Assembly: GCA_964613385.1 (NCBI GenBank)
Contig: CAZTGZ010000003.1
Location: forward strand, 1-64,000
DNA length: 64,000 nt
Source: CAZTGZ01 sp964613385
GTDB lineage: Bacteria > Bacteroidota > Bacteroidia > NS11-12g > UBA9320
Direction: 5' to 3'
Below are positions 17,044 to 26,697 of this stretch, piece after piece. The position numbers were made by a program, and so were the translations under genes. Within the stretch, counting starts at the first letter, position 1. Each line of letters begins with the position of its first letter. The notes beneath the pieces are model-generated. The model saw nothing but the letters and a program-made list of their open reading frames with translations. It was not told the origin of the DNA and ran no database searches.

Positions 17044-18450
17044 ATGTCGTCAGATCGCCAACGAACCGAGAATTTCAGAGAGCACCTGGGGAACGTAACC
17101 CAAAAGGGAAAACGTATTTGGCTATACCCTAAAATTATTGCAGGTAAATGGTACAAATACAGATCCTGGTTGAGTTACTTTCTCCTGGCGCTCATGTTTG
17201 CAGGCCCATTTCTGAGGATAAATGGAAAACCTGTTCTGATGCTCAATATCCTGGAAAGAAAGTTCGTCATTTTTGGCAGCCCTTTCTGGCCTCAGGATTT
17301 TTATATCTTCGCATTTGGGCTCGTTACCACGGTTTTGTTCGTGGTCCTTTTTACAGTAATCTTTGGTAGAATTTGGTGCGGTTGGGCTTGCCCCCAAACC
17401 ATTTTCATGGAAATGCTCTTCCGGAAAATTGAAAATTGGATAGAAGGTAATTCCGCCAGTCAAAGGAAACTCGATGCCATGCCCTGGAATACCGAAAAGA
17501 TTCTTAAAAAGGGCAGTAAACACCTCATTTTCTATTTCATTTCTTTTCTGATAGCCAATACATTTCTGGCCTATATCATCGGTTCCGATGATTTGATTAA
17601 AATTATCACCGAACCCGTCGGGCTGCACCTTATCGGTTTCATCTCCATCATAGTATTCTCTTTCGTGTTCTATCTGGTTTTTGCCAAATTGCGCGAATTG
17701 GTATGCATCATCATTTGCCCATATGGCAGATTGCAGGGTGTAATGCTCGATAGAAACTCGGTGGTGGTTGCCTACGATTACAATCGCGGAGAGCCCCGGG
17801 GTAAAATTAGAAAAAATGAAGAAGGCAATACCGGTGATTGTGTCGATTGTGGTATATGTGTAGATGTTTGTCCTACCGGAATTGATATCAGAAACGGAAC
17901 ACAACTGGAATGCATCAATTGCACGGCATGTATTGATGCCTGTAATCCGGTCATGGAAAAGTTGAATAGACCCAAGGGACTCATTCGATTCGATTCTGTT
18001 AACAATATTGAAAAAGGAGCGGGGTTCCGCTGGACTCCCCGTATGATTGGATATTCCGTCCTGCTTCTGATTTTAACCACGGCACTGATGTATATACTGG
18101 CTACCCGAAAAGACCTCGATGCTTCCGTGCTCAGGTCTCCGGGTTCTAATTTCACCAAAGACGAAGGCGGTTATATAACCAATGTCTATAACCTTGAGTT
18201 GGTGAATAAAACCTTTGAAGAAATGGACTTCAATCTGGTCGCCAACCGCAAGGATGTTCAGATTATCTTCATCGATACCCTGCTTAAAGTAAATGGAGGT
18301 GAACAGGTGAAAAAGGTTTTTCTGGTCAAAATTCCGGAAAAAGCCATCGATAGAAATAATACCAAATTGGAATTTTCACTCTATACTCATGGCGAATTCA
18401 ACCGGGAATTAACCTCCTCATTCCTCGGACCTGTATATTCGAAGCCATGA
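17044..18450 (+). CDS. ccoG: CcoG, cbb3 oxidase accessory ferredoxin-like membrane protein
   Basis: 468 residues with about five membrane helices. CGWACPQTIFMEMLFRKIE and the two 4Fe-4S motifs CVDCGICVDVCP and CINCTACIDACNP are diagnostic for the CcoG/RdxA family, which acts as a Cu(II) reductase in cbb3 assembly. The C-terminal part after the last helix (about 345-468) is an Ig-like extracytoplasmic domain. The stop overlaps ccoH by ATGA. Confidence 0.95.
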   Translation: MSSDRQRTENFREHLGNVTQKGKRIWLYPKIIAGKWYKYRSWLSYFLLALMFAGPFLRINGKPVLMLNILERKFVIFGSPFWPQDFYIFAFGLVTTVLFVVLFTVIFGRIWCGWACPQTIFMEMLFRKIENWIEGNSASQRKLDAMPWNTEKILKKGSKHLIFYFISFLIANTFLAYIIGSDDLIKIITEPVGLHLIGFISIIVFSFVFYLVFAKLRELVCIIICPYGRLQGVMLDRNSVVVAYDYNRGEPRGKIRKNEEGNTGDCVDCGICVDVCPTGIDIRNGTQLECINCTACIDACNPVMEKLNRPKGLIRFDSVNNIEKGAGFRWTPRMIGYSVLLLILTTALMYILATRKDLDASVLRSPGSNFTKDEGGYITNVYNLELVNKTFEEMDFNLVANRKDVQIIFIDTLLKVNGGEQVKKVFLVKIPEKAIDRNNTKLEFSLYTHGEFNRELTSSFLGPVYSKP

Positions 18451-18887
18451 AAATGAACTGGGGAAATATGCTCGCCCTAAGTATGGGTGCGTTTATCATC
18501 TTTATCGTATACCTGGGCATTCAAATGGGCACCCGTGATGATGGAGTGGTTGAAAAAGACTATTATGCCAAAGGACTTGCGCATGATCAACAAATGGAGC
18601 GAATCAAAAATGCTCAGGATTTATCCTATTTGCCTGAAATACAGCTTCATAATGGCAATGTCGTTTTAACTTTACCCGATTCCCTGTCCATCAAATCTGC
18701 CGATCTATGGTTGTTTCGGCCCAATGCTTCTGATGAAGATGTGAAACTGTCTTTCTCACATATTGACGCAAAACAAATTACCAAAGCTGTACAACTGAAT
18801 ACCGGCAGATATATTGCGAAACTCAATTGGACCGATGGTTCAAAAGAGTTCTATATCGAAAAGGAATTATTTTATCAGAAACCATGA
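18447..18887 (+). CDS. ccoH: CcoH/FixH family protein
   Basis: 146 residues: one N-terminal membrane helix (about 5-27, MLALSMGAFIIFIVYLGIQ) followed by the KDYYAKGLAHDQQMERIKNA segment typical of FixH and a beta-rich periplasmic domain. Needed for cbb3 assembly or stability. Its start lies in the ccoG stop and its stop in the start of the next gene (ATGA both times), so translation of G, H and the TauE-like gene is coupled. Confidence 0.92.
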   Translation: MKMNWGNMLALSMGAFIIFIVYLGIQMGTRDDGVVEKDYYAKGLAHDQQMERIKNAQDLSYLPEIQLHNGNVVLTLPDSLSIKSADLWLFRPNASDEDVKLSFSHIDAKQITKAVQLNTGRYIAKLNWTDGSKEFYIEKELFYQKP

Positions 18888-19615
18888 TCTGGCTTGCATT
18901 GACAACGGGTATTTTGGGCAGCCTGCATTGCGCGGGAATGTGCGGACCCATTGTACTGAATTTGCCCGGAAGTGATAAACTCAATATTAATCTCATTTTC
19001 AGCCGATTGATGTATCATTCAGGTCGAATTTTGTCCTATGCTGCCTTGGGTTTAATAGCGGGAATACCGGGCATATGGCTCAAATCACCTGAATGGCAAC
19101 AGCGGTTGAGCATTTTTTCCGGTGCCATTCTTTTATTGGCCGTTTTGATAACATTGCTGGGACGGAAAGGACGAATTCCTTCCGCCTGGTCAAATTATAT
19201 TTCTAAAGGCATGATGGTTTTACTGAATAAATCATCTTGGTGGAGATGGAGCGCATTAGGAGCTGTAAATGGCTTATTGCCTTGCGGTATGGTTTATGTT
19301 GCGTTGGCCGGTGCCTTGGCATCGGGTTCGTCCATGCAGGGAGCTGTCTATATGGCTGCCTTTGGATTGGGAACTTTACCGATGATGATGGTTTTGAGCA
19401 TGGGACCAGTCTTTCTTCCATTAAAGTTTAAACTGAAGCTGCGCCATGTAATACCGTATACTACTTTTATTGTGGGCGTTTTACTCGTGGTGCGTGGACT
19501 AAATCTGGGTATACCTTACCTGAGCCCGGAACGGGTGGTTGAAAAAGATACTTGCACCATGGGTTGCTGCGGTGATACCGGAAATAAAGGGGGCACTGTA
19601 TCCAATACCCCCTGA
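18884..19615 (+). CDS. TauE/SafE (UreH-like) family membrane protein, last gene of the cbb3 operon
   Basis: 243 residues from the ATG at 18884 that overlaps the ccoH stop. About six membrane helices. The N-terminal HCAGMCGP motif is typical for the branch of this family that travels with ccoGHIS and is linked to metal (copper) handling. An unusual Cys-rich tail, DTCTMGCCGDTG, follows the last helix and could bind metal. The name sulfite exporter in databases is unlikely to describe its role here; copper delivery to the oxidase is inferred from position. Confidence 0.85.
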   Translation: MIWLALTTGILGSLHCAGMCGPIVLNLPGSDKLNINLIFSRLMYHSGRILSYAALGLIAGIPGIWLKSPEWQQRLSIFSGAILLLAVLITLLGRKGRIPSAWSNYISKGMMVLLNKSSWWRWSALGAVNGLLPCGMVYVALAGALASGSSMQGAVYMAAFGLGTLPMMMVLSMGPVFLPLKFKLKLRHVIPYTTFIVGVLLVVRGLNLGIPYLSPERVVEKDTCTMGCCGDTGNKGGTVSNTP

Positions 19616-19624
19616 TGGTAGAAA

Positions 19625-19966
19625 TCAGCTCGCCTTTTTGCCCAACAACAGGATATCGCTGGCAACTATTTCTGTAATATACTTTTTGTTGCCGTCCTTG
19701 TCTTCATAGGTCCGGTTGGTGAGTTTGCCTTCAATGGCTACTTCCTTTCCTTTTTCCAGATACTTCTCAGCAACTTTTGCCACGGCGCCCCAGGCTACCA
19801 CATTGTGCCATTGAGTGTCCTTAACGGTTTCACCCTGTGCATTGCGATACGAGTCGGTCGTTGCAACACTGAATTTGACCATTTGCTTTCCGTTTTCAAA
19901 ATTTTTTAATTCCGGAGCGCTTCCCAGGTTCCCGATCAATTGAACCTTGTTTCTTAAAGTTTTCAT
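19625..19966 (-). CDS. ssb: Single-stranded DNA-binding protein, short form
   Basis: 113 residues forming one OB fold: NKVQLIGNLGSAPELKNFENGK, then DTQWHNVVAWGAVAKVAEKYLEKGKEVAIEGKLTNRTYED. It lacks the Gly/Gln-rich linker and the acidic DDD/EIPF tip of replication SSBs. It may thus be an accessory SSB used in recombination or uptake rather than the main one. Converges on the cbb3 operon with 9 bases between stops. A 14-bp palindrome lies 127 bases upstream. Confidence 0.93.
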   Translation of the reverse strand: MKTLRNKVQLIGNLGSAPELKNFENGKQMVKFSVATTDSYRNAQGETVKDTQWHNVVAWGAVAKVAEKYLEKGKEVAIEGKLTNRTYEDKDGNKKYITEIVASDILLLGKKAS

Positions 19967-20092
19967 ACGATTGAAATTTTAGTTTGATAATTAATTAAAT
20001 ACACGCGCCAGTTAGGAGGGTTAATCCTTATGACATTACAATATTCATCATACAATTTAGAAGTATCCCGTTTTCAATTACTTGTAGTCCTT

Positions 20093-20106
20093 TGTAAACG
20101 TTTACA
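20093..20106. promoter_or_regulatory. Perfect palindrome TGTAAACGTTTACA
   Basis: Fourteen-base perfect palindrome in the divergent region between ssb and the transglutaminase-like gene. It has the central CG and the shape of LacI/GalR-family operators (cre-like). No LacI-type regulator gene is in the window. Confidence 0.45.
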
Positions 20107-20150
20107 CTTTAATTTTTAGCTATGCCACTTTGGGTTGATATTTGTAAAAT

Positions 20151-21137
20151 TTGAAAAGGAAGGCCACTAAGACCAAAACTTGCGCACATTGCGGAACGAA
20201 AACCCACATGCCTATGAGGTGGCATTTGGCGTGGTTTTGCCCGGTATATGTGCCCGTTTGGCGTAAATGGATTCATCTTTCATTCAGAATTCTGAGCCAC
20301 CTGCTCGCTTTCCCCATCTTCATTCTCATACACAATTATTTGCCCAATCCGGGTTGGAAATACCCCATAGACCGAATCATTCTTTTTTTGATCATCTTAG
20401 GGTTGGTGGAATGGATGTATCGGTCTTACAAAAAATGGTTGCTCTGGGCTTGTCTGCTCTATTTGGGTGTGCTCACCTTTGGAAGTCTTACCCACGGATA
20501 CGGTTTTTCCCAACTTATCAGAGATTATCGTTACCTCATCTATCATTATAACCGCACGCCTGAAGTCCATCATTTGGTCTCAGCTCGATTGAAACCATTT
20601 CACCAAAAAGAAAAGGTGCTCAGAGCCATAGACTACCAAAAACCTTCCGTCCGACAGTTTGCCGTACTCGCTGCGACCAAACATTTCGCAGATTTAAGAT
20701 ATCCCCGGGAAAACAGGGTGTTGGTCCATAGCCTGGCTGTATTTAAGGAAATAAATACTCATTGGAAATACATACACGATCCAAAAAGTCGCGATTATTT
20801 TGCACCCGCCAGCGAGTCTGTCATGCTGCTCGCCGGAGATTGCGATGATCACAGCATTCTAATGGCCGCAGCCATCCATGCCATCGGTGGTTCTGCCCGA
20901 TTGGTGCATACCAAAGGTCATATGTACCCCGAGTTGCGCCTTGGGCCTATCGCTGAACTGGATAATATTCATCAATTGATCAGAGAAAAACTGTTTCCCA
21001 AGGAAACCGAAGGTAAGGAACTGAATTATCATACAGACGAAAATGGTGATGTTTGGATCAATCTCGATTATACGGCCAATTACCCCGGAGGGCCTTATAA
21101 AGCGGATGAAATTCTCGGTATTTTACAGCCGGAATAA
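20151..21137 (+). CDS. Membrane protein with transglutaminase-like cysteine protease fold
   Basis: 328 residues from a TTG start; a stop codon two codons upstream excludes a longer form and the next ATG (20208) would remove a conserved-looking CAHCG zinc-knuckle element. Two or three membrane helices lie between about 35 and 115. The C-terminal domain has the transglutaminase triad: C231 in AGDCDDHS, H257 in GHMYPEL and D306 in INLDYT. It could be a protease, a peptidase of cross-linked peptides or an inactive binder; the intact triad favours an enzyme. It ends exactly where the giant convergent gene ends. Confidence 0.82.
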   Translation: MKRKATKTKTCAHCGTKTHMPMRWHLAWFCPVYVPVWRKWIHLSFRILSHLLAFPIFILIHNYLPNPGWKYPIDRIILFLIILGLVEWMYRSYKKWLLWACLLYLGVLTFGSLTHGYGFSQLIRDYRYLIYHYNRTPEVHHLVSARLKPFHQKEKVLRAIDYQKPSVRQFAVLAATKHFADLRYPRENRVLVHSLAVFKEINTHWKYIHDPKSRDYFAPASESVMLLAGDCDDHSILMAAAIHAIGGSARLVHTKGHMYPELRLGPIAELDNIHQLIREKLFPKETEGKELNYHTDENGDVWINLDYTANYPGGPYKADEILGILQPE

Positions 21138-24100
21138 TTATCGGACCAGCATCAATGTGCCCTTAATCAATTTGCGCTCTCCTTTGGCATTAATGGTGTC
21201 CAGAATGTAAACATACATACCCGTTTCAACCGGCTCATCAAGATAACGCCCATCCCAACTTTCATTGTTTTTCTCGCTCTCAAAAACTTTCTCGCCCCAG
21301 CGATTGAAAATTTGTAGTCGGTACAACTGACTGTATCTCACTCCTTTGGGAATAAATTGATCGTTCAATAGATCTGAATTCGGGGTGAAAATATTTGGAA
21401 CCCATATTTCTTCATAAGGTATAATGGTGATCCAACTGCCAAATGAATCCTTACATCCGAAATTATTGTTTACGGCTAAATGAGCATAAAAAGTGGCACT
21501 GTCAGTTATTTCCAGTATCGGCTCATAATCAGAATATTGACCGAACCTCTCGAAATCCCACGAATATGTATTTCCATGCTGACTTATATTATGAAAGGAT
21601 ATGGCTGTTGTTAAAGATCCGCCAATCTCTGTATCGTAGGTAAAATGGGCAATTGGCTTCGGATGTACCAGGGCTATGCCGGTTTGTAGCAGGGTATCAG
21701 CACACCCGTTGGCCGCCAGCACCGCTAAGCTTACCGTGTGAGCTCCTGCAGTTTGATAAGTATGTACAGGGTTTTGCAAGGTTGAACTTTTTCCATCGCC
21801 AAAATCCCATACGACAGAACCCGCTGAGGATAAATTTATAAACCGGACTTCTTCTTCCAGGCAAATGGTATCAGCCCTGAATGAAACAATCGGATTCGGT
21901 AAAATCCGGATCAGGGATAGGCTGGAATCAGCACATGCATGAACATTGGATACAAGCATTTTTACATCGATGGTTCCTGTATCAGAAAATTGGAAAAAGC
22001 CACTGCCTGCCGGGATTTCTGAATGTGCTGAACTGAATTGATAGCTCCAGTTTTGAACATCAGCACTTAGTTTAGGTGTCAGGTGAAACAAATGACATTT
22101 CTGACATTGAATGTCATCATCAATTTGAAATACGGCCTTAGGGTGCCCTGAAACATATATCGATTTTTTAATACTGTCTGCACAACCAAGATTATGTAAT
22201 ATAACCATGCTGAGTGCAAATTTTCCGGTATCTGAATAACTATATGCAGCCGGACTAACCCCGAGATCAGTATGCCCATCCCCAAAATTCCAAATCATGT
22301 TTTGTAACGTTGTTCCACTTGGAAGCACGCTGCTGTTGCTCACTTGCAACGAATGATTGTTTAAACAGAAAATGGAATCGGACAGCGTCATTTGCGCCGT
22401 CGGATGGGCGATCACCTGCACCAATTTGGCAATGGTGTCTGAACATCCATCTGTTGAACTCACCTGCAATTCTGACAAATAAGTGCCGCTATTGGCATAA
22501 GTATGTTCAGATGTTTCGAGTGTATCTGTGAGCCCATCTCCAAATCGCCAGAAATACTTCAAGGTTCCAAATCCGAATATCGATATACTCCTGAAAGTAA
22601 TGCGATGGTTGTTTAAACATATAATGCTGTCGGACAATTCGAAAGATGCAGTTGGCGATGGATGTAAATAAGTACCAATTGAGTCCTCGGCAGTACAATT
22701 TTTATCCGACTGAACCTTTAGCTTAATCATGAACAAACCGATATCCGTAAAAGCGTGGAATGGGTTCGTTAGCGATGAGAAGTGGCCGTCATCAAAGTCC
22801 CAGGCATAGGTCAAATGACCATGCAATATGCCCGCACCCGATTGAAATTGGAACTGATTGTTATTCAGGCATTGGGTATCATCATCTACCAGGAGATTCA
22901 AGGTGGGTTTTGGCCATACTGTCATCAAAAAAGCTGCTGAAGTATCGCTGCATCCCTGAAGTGTTTTAATTACCACGTAAGATCCACTATCTGCGTATTT
23001 GGAGGACCCCACACTCAGAATCGAATCTCCTGAGTTCGCAAAACTTACCCCGTTTTTGTACCAGTAATATGACGATGGCAAATTCGAGGCATCATGAGCC
23101 TTGAGGGCAAAGGGCTCTTGCTCACAGAGACTGTCATTTCCCGCGCTTAAATCCAAAGATAAATCAGGTGTTAACTTGATGTAAACCAAACTATCCCTCG
23201 TTAAATTGGCTTCTCCCTGATTCAGGGTAAGCTTGATTTTCTTGTATCCACTGCTGGTATATTGTACCTGATGAGGCCCTTTTCCTGTGCTGCTCGAAGG
23301 ATTTGCACCATCCCCGAACTCCCAAAAATAATCCTGAATGTTTCCAAAGGAGCTGTCTGTAAATTGTACCGAAGTATGCAAACACAAGCTGTCAGCACTG
23401 GCTATAAACCAAGGTTCCGGAATGCGTTTCTCCAGAATCAGACCATAGTCCTGGGTCTGACCATATTTTAAAGTATCACAGGCATGTGGAATACTGTCAT
23501 AGTCGCTGAGTATCCGCAAGCGCAACAGAGTATCTGAAACGGCTGTTTTGGGAATAAAGAGGGTGTCGTTATGAGCGGTCATCACACGCGGGGTCGTCAT
23601 GAGCAACTCGGCTGCCGTCAATTGTCCGTCATTGTTCAAATCGGCATATATTTTCACATACTCACCATAAGAGGTGCCGGTAATAACGGAAGCCAGATAA
23701 AAGGTGTCTGTTTTTAGTCTGAAAATCTGATTGCACGCCAGATCCAAATACCCACCTTCTTCATAAGTTCCCTTGCTATGGTGCGTAAATGTATCCGTGG
23801 TAAAAGAAAAAATTCCCATCCCGTAATTGGTTCCTGTTATTTGAGTGTATCCGGGACAGGCCGCCGGTGTCACGCCCGGACCAACCTCTACTTTGAGCCC
23901 TTGAATCAGAGAATCTACGCCTTTGCAATTTTCCACATACAGGCTAATGGTATATGTGCCGGTTTGGGAAAATTCAATAACCGGATGTTGACTGTTGCTG
24001 TCTGTTTGTTCCGCGAAATTTCTGCCGTTAATCGGCTCAACTTTCCAATACCATGCAGTGGGTAAATACAGCGAAGTGTCCGTCAGCCGGACTTTTTGAC

Positions 24101-26498
24101 CAACACATAATCTGCTTTCACTCCATTTGAATCCGGCTTCAGGAACTATCGGATCTTCATCATACAAAGGCGATTTCCAGTTGCCACGGCCATATGTTGA
24201 GGCCACAATATGACTTTGTGCACGGCCGCTCACATCATAGTAAATATCTAAATCAGTAGCTCTGGTATTAACCGGCATGCCCTGATTAAACCAGGTCCAC
24301 GATGCCTGGACTGTATCGTAATAAAATACGCCCATATAGGTTCCAATATACATGGCATTCCGTCGGCTGCTGCTGTCACAAACCAAACTGAGCAAAGGAA
24401 TGGCAGGCAAACCGCCGGAAATATCCGTCCAGTTTCCGCCCTTGTTATTGCTTTGATAGATTTTATTATTACGGATAATGAATAACCGATTGGCTATGCT
24501 TGGGTGACTCTCTATCCAAACGACCGTGCCTGATGAAGGCAATGAAGAAGTCAGATCTGTCCATGTAGGTGAAGCTGCATTCACATTGTCGGATCTGAAC
24601 ATTTTTTGGTCACCCCTCGACATATACAGGATGTTAGGGTCTGTAACGGTATTTTCGAGATAGACGATGTTCTGGCTATTGCTGCCTCCCAAATTGTCGC
24701 TGATTTTAGTCCAGGCAACAGCAGAAGCACTTGAGGCAGTAACATTCGTGCTTCGCCATACATTTTTGTATCCAATGAACATGGTTGTTGGCGTACCTTC
24801 CTGCAATACGAATGAAGTTACCCAGGCTCCGCTTTCGGTGATACCATTGCTGCCGCTGCCTGCAATCTTTCCGTTAAAGGACCCATTCTTATAACGCCGA
24901 ACATCTCCGTAATATAAATCGCTGTAAGCCCAACTTGCATCCGACGGATTAATCTGGCAATCCATCCCATCTCCACCCATTACGGTGTACCATTTGCCGT
25001 TTTCCATCATACCGGTTCCATTGTCCTGGTAACCGTTAATGACGGTTTCTCGCTGGGTGGCGCTTTGTGCCAATCGATATATTTGCGCGATGCCCAATCC
25101 CTGGCTCAACTCCAACCATTGGGTGCCTCCGTTAAAAGTTTCGTATATACCCCCGTCATTTCCTGCGTATAAACCAAAACCGCTTGGACTGAATTCCAGT
25201 ACATGCTGGTCTGCATGCATATTAGGTGCGCCGGTTCCCACCCAATGCGCATTGATTTTCCAGGTAGCCCCGCTGTCGGTTGATTTGAAAATATTCACCC
25301 CACCCACATAGATCACCCCGGCTTGATGTGGATCCGCCGCTATGTCCAAATCATACCAGGCCTGCCCGCCGGTGCCGGAACCCAGATGTGAATAATCCAT
25401 AATGTTCGGACTGGTAGATCTCACGCTAAAGCTGCTACCGCCATTGGTCGACAGGCACAGAGAGTTAAAGGTGGATGAATTGGTCAAAACGAAATACACC
25501 AATTCCGGAGCGGATTTGCTCACAGCGATGGCGCCTCTGGATGTTCCTGAAGGCAATCCGCTGCTTATTTGTGTCCAATTGATGCCGTTATTTACCGATC
25601 TGAAAAACAATCCGTTACGGGTTGCATATAGGGTATCTGCACTGCCCGGCTTAAACACAATATCTTTAAAAAAACCGCCTCCCTGTACCAGCGTCCAACT
25701 GCTTCCGCCGTTGGTGGTTCGGTAGATGCCCCCGCTGGTAGCTGCCAGCAATGTGTCCGGCCGCTTTTCGTCTATCACCATCATACCCACAGTGGCGTTA
25801 CCCATACCGGAATTCGCCCATTGCCAGGAATTGCCCCCATCCGTACTTTTCATCACGCCTCTGGAATATGCATCGCTGGCATCGCGGTCTCCCGTGCCGA
25901 TATAAATGATATCGGGTTGATTCGGATGAATAACGATGGAAGAAACTCCAAGGGTAGGTAGCGTATCTGTATTACAGGTCCAGGTTTTGCCCTTATCGCT
26001 CGTTTTCCATAGACCTCCGGCCGGTGCACCTGCCCAAATAATGTTTGAATCTTTCGGATGAAATGCAATGGCATTTAATCGCCCCATTCCGTTCGGTTGT
26101 GAGGTGCGGTTACCGGGCATATCCCTCGGCCCGATTTCAACCCAGATTCCACTTTGATTGCAAGGTGCCCCACCCCATTGGGTCTGCAGGTTGCCGCTTA
26201 ATGAATCATAATATCTGTATATGGCCGCATACAGTTCGCCATAAGAAGGAAGATTTCCCTGCGCATCTGCCTCTCTTTCCGCCACGTACGCCCATCGCTT
26301 AAAGGGCTTATAACCACTGGATTTATCAATGCTCCTGCCATCCCAGTACTTTTCAAATGCATGTTTGGTCTGATAAATATTGACCTTTCGGTCCTGCATC
26401 ATGTCTATCCAGTACGGGAACTGGCTCGTATCCGGAGCGTGCTGGGCAAATAGAGATGTACTATAAATCCAAAAGAGAATATAGACGATAAATCTCAT
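21138..26498 (-). CDS. Giant T9SS type B cargo protein: Asp-box repeats, GEVED, PKD modules
   Basis: 1786 residues from the signal peptide MRFIVYILFWIYSTSLFAQ at 26498; the ATG at 26588 would add 30 odd residues. The N-terminal half has many sialidase/VPS10-type Asp boxes (TSDKGKTW, STDGGNSW, TTNGGSSW, STDSGATW, SNNKGGNW), expected to form beta propellers. A GEVED-like segment follows (KIYADLNNDGQLTAAE to TQDYGLIL, around residues 880-1010). Then five or more PKD-type repeats (FWEFGDG, WDFDDG, FWRFGDG, WNFGDG, WDFGDG). The last 85 residues (IFTPNSDLLNDQF, FNRWGEKVF, WDGRY, GMYVYIL) are the CHU_C or gliding-motility-associated type B sorting domain. Surface glycan binding or hydrolysis is possible but no catalytic residues can be assigned. 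Confidence 0.92.
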   Translation of the reverse strand: MRFIVYILFWIYSTSLFAQHAPDTSQFPYWIDMMQDRKVNIYQTKHAFEKYWDGRSIDKSSGYKPFKRWAYVAEREADAQGNLPSYGELYAAIYRYYDSLSGNLQTQWGGAPCNQSGIWVEIGPRDMPGNRTSQPNGMGRLNAIAFHPKDSNIIWAGAPAGGLWKTSDKGKTWTCNTDTLPTLGVSSIVIHPNQPDIIYIGTGDRDASDAYSRGVMKSTDGGNSWQWANSGMGNATVGMMVIDEKRPDTLLAATSGGIYRTTNGGSSWTLVQGGGFFKDIVFKPGSADTLYATRNGLFFRSVNNGINWTQISSGLPSGTSRGAIAVSKSAPELVYFVLTNSSTFNSLCLSTNGGSSFSVRSTSPNIMDYSHLGSGTGGQAWYDLDIAADPHQAGVIYVGGVNIFKSTDSGATWKINAHWVGTGAPNMHADQHVLEFSPSGFGLYAGNDGGIYETFNGGTQWLELSQGLGIAQIYRLAQSATQRETVINGYQDNGTGMMENGKWYTVMGGDGMDCQINPSDASWAYSDLYYGDVRRYKNGSFNGKIAGSGSNGITESGAWVTSFVLQEGTPTTMFIGYKNVWRSTNVTASSASAVAWTKISDNLGGSNSQNIVYLENTVTDPNILYMSRGDQKMFRSDNVNAASPTWTDLTSSLPSSGTVVWIESHPSIANRLFIIRNNKIYQSNNKGGNWTDISGGLPAIPLLSLVCDSSSRRNAMYIGTYMGVFYYDTVQASWTWFNQGMPVNTRATDLDIYYDVSGRAQSHIVASTYGRGNWKSPLYDEDPIVPEAGFKWSESRLCVGQKVRLTDTSLYLPTAWYWKVEPINGRNFAEQTDSNSQHPVIEFSQTGTYTISLYVENCKGVDSLIQGLKVEVGPGVTPAACPGYTQITGTNYGMGIFSFTTDTFTHHSKGTYEEGGYLDLACNQIFRLKTDTFYLASVITGTSYGEYVKIYADLNNDGQLTAAELLMTTPRVMTAHNDTLFIPKTAVSDTLLRLRILSDYDSIPHACDTLKYGQTQDYGLILEKRIPEPWFIASADSLCLHTSVQFTDSSFGNIQDYFWEFGDGANPSSSTGKGPHQVQYTSSGYKKIKLTLNQGEANLTRDSLVYIKLTPDLSLDLSAGNDSLCEQEPFALKAHDASNLPSSYYWYKNGVSFANSGDSILSVGSSKYADSGSYVVIKTLQGCSDTSAAFLMTVWPKPTLNLLVDDDTQCLNNNQFQFQSGAGILHGHLTYAWDFDDGHFSSLTNPFHAFTDIGLFMIKLKVQSDKNCTAEDSIGTYLHPSPTASFELSDSIICLNNHRITFRSISIFGFGTLKYFWRFGDGLTDTLETSEHTYANSGTYLSELQVSSTDGCSDTIAKLVQVIAHPTAQMTLSDSIFCLNNHSLQVSNSSVLPSGTTLQNMIWNFGDGHTDLGVSPAAYSYSDTGKFALSMVILHNLGCADSIKKSIYVSGHPKAVFQIDDDIQCQKCHLFHLTPKLSADVQNWSYQFSSAHSEIPAGSGFFQFSDTGTIDVKMLVSNVHACADSSLSLIRILPNPIVSFRADTICLEEEVRFINLSSAGSVVWDFGDGKSSTLQNPVHTYQTAGAHTVSLAVLAANGCADTLLQTGIALVHPKPIAHFTYDTEIGGSLTTAISFHNISQHGNTYSWDFERFGQYSDYEPILEITDSATFYAHLAVNNNFGCKDSFGSWITIIPYEEIWVPNIFTPNSDLLNDQFIPKGVRYSQLYRLQIFNRWGEKVFESEKNNESWDGRYLDEPVETGMYVYILDTINAKGERKLIKGTLMLVR

Positions 26499-26512
26499 AG
26501 GTAGCAGAATCA

Positions 26513-26520
26513 CAAATATA
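26513..26520 (-). promoter_or_regulatory. Possible -7 element (TATATTTG)
   Basis: Exact TAnnTTTG match on the minus strand, 15 bases before the ATG at 26498. It supports that start over the one at 26588, since a transcript from here would lack the longer start. No TTG at the usual -33 spacing. Confidence 0.4.
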
Positions 26521-26697
26521 TCGATTTTACCTGAATTGTACATAAATTCATAGAGTTTCAGGCCTACTGAACGGCATGTCTTCATCACTTTCCCTCCGAA
26601 ATTCTGAAATCCGTCACTTCCGGTAATTTTACTTTCGGTTGATAAATCCCCGGAAGGGTTTTTCGGATTTCAGGTAAATTCGTTCCTCATTAAGTAC

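Noticed and set aside
17122..17904. 260-residue open frame on the minus strand inside ccoG
   Set aside because: Antisense to a well-conserved oxidase accessory gene; composition is that of a shadow frame with no recognisable domain.
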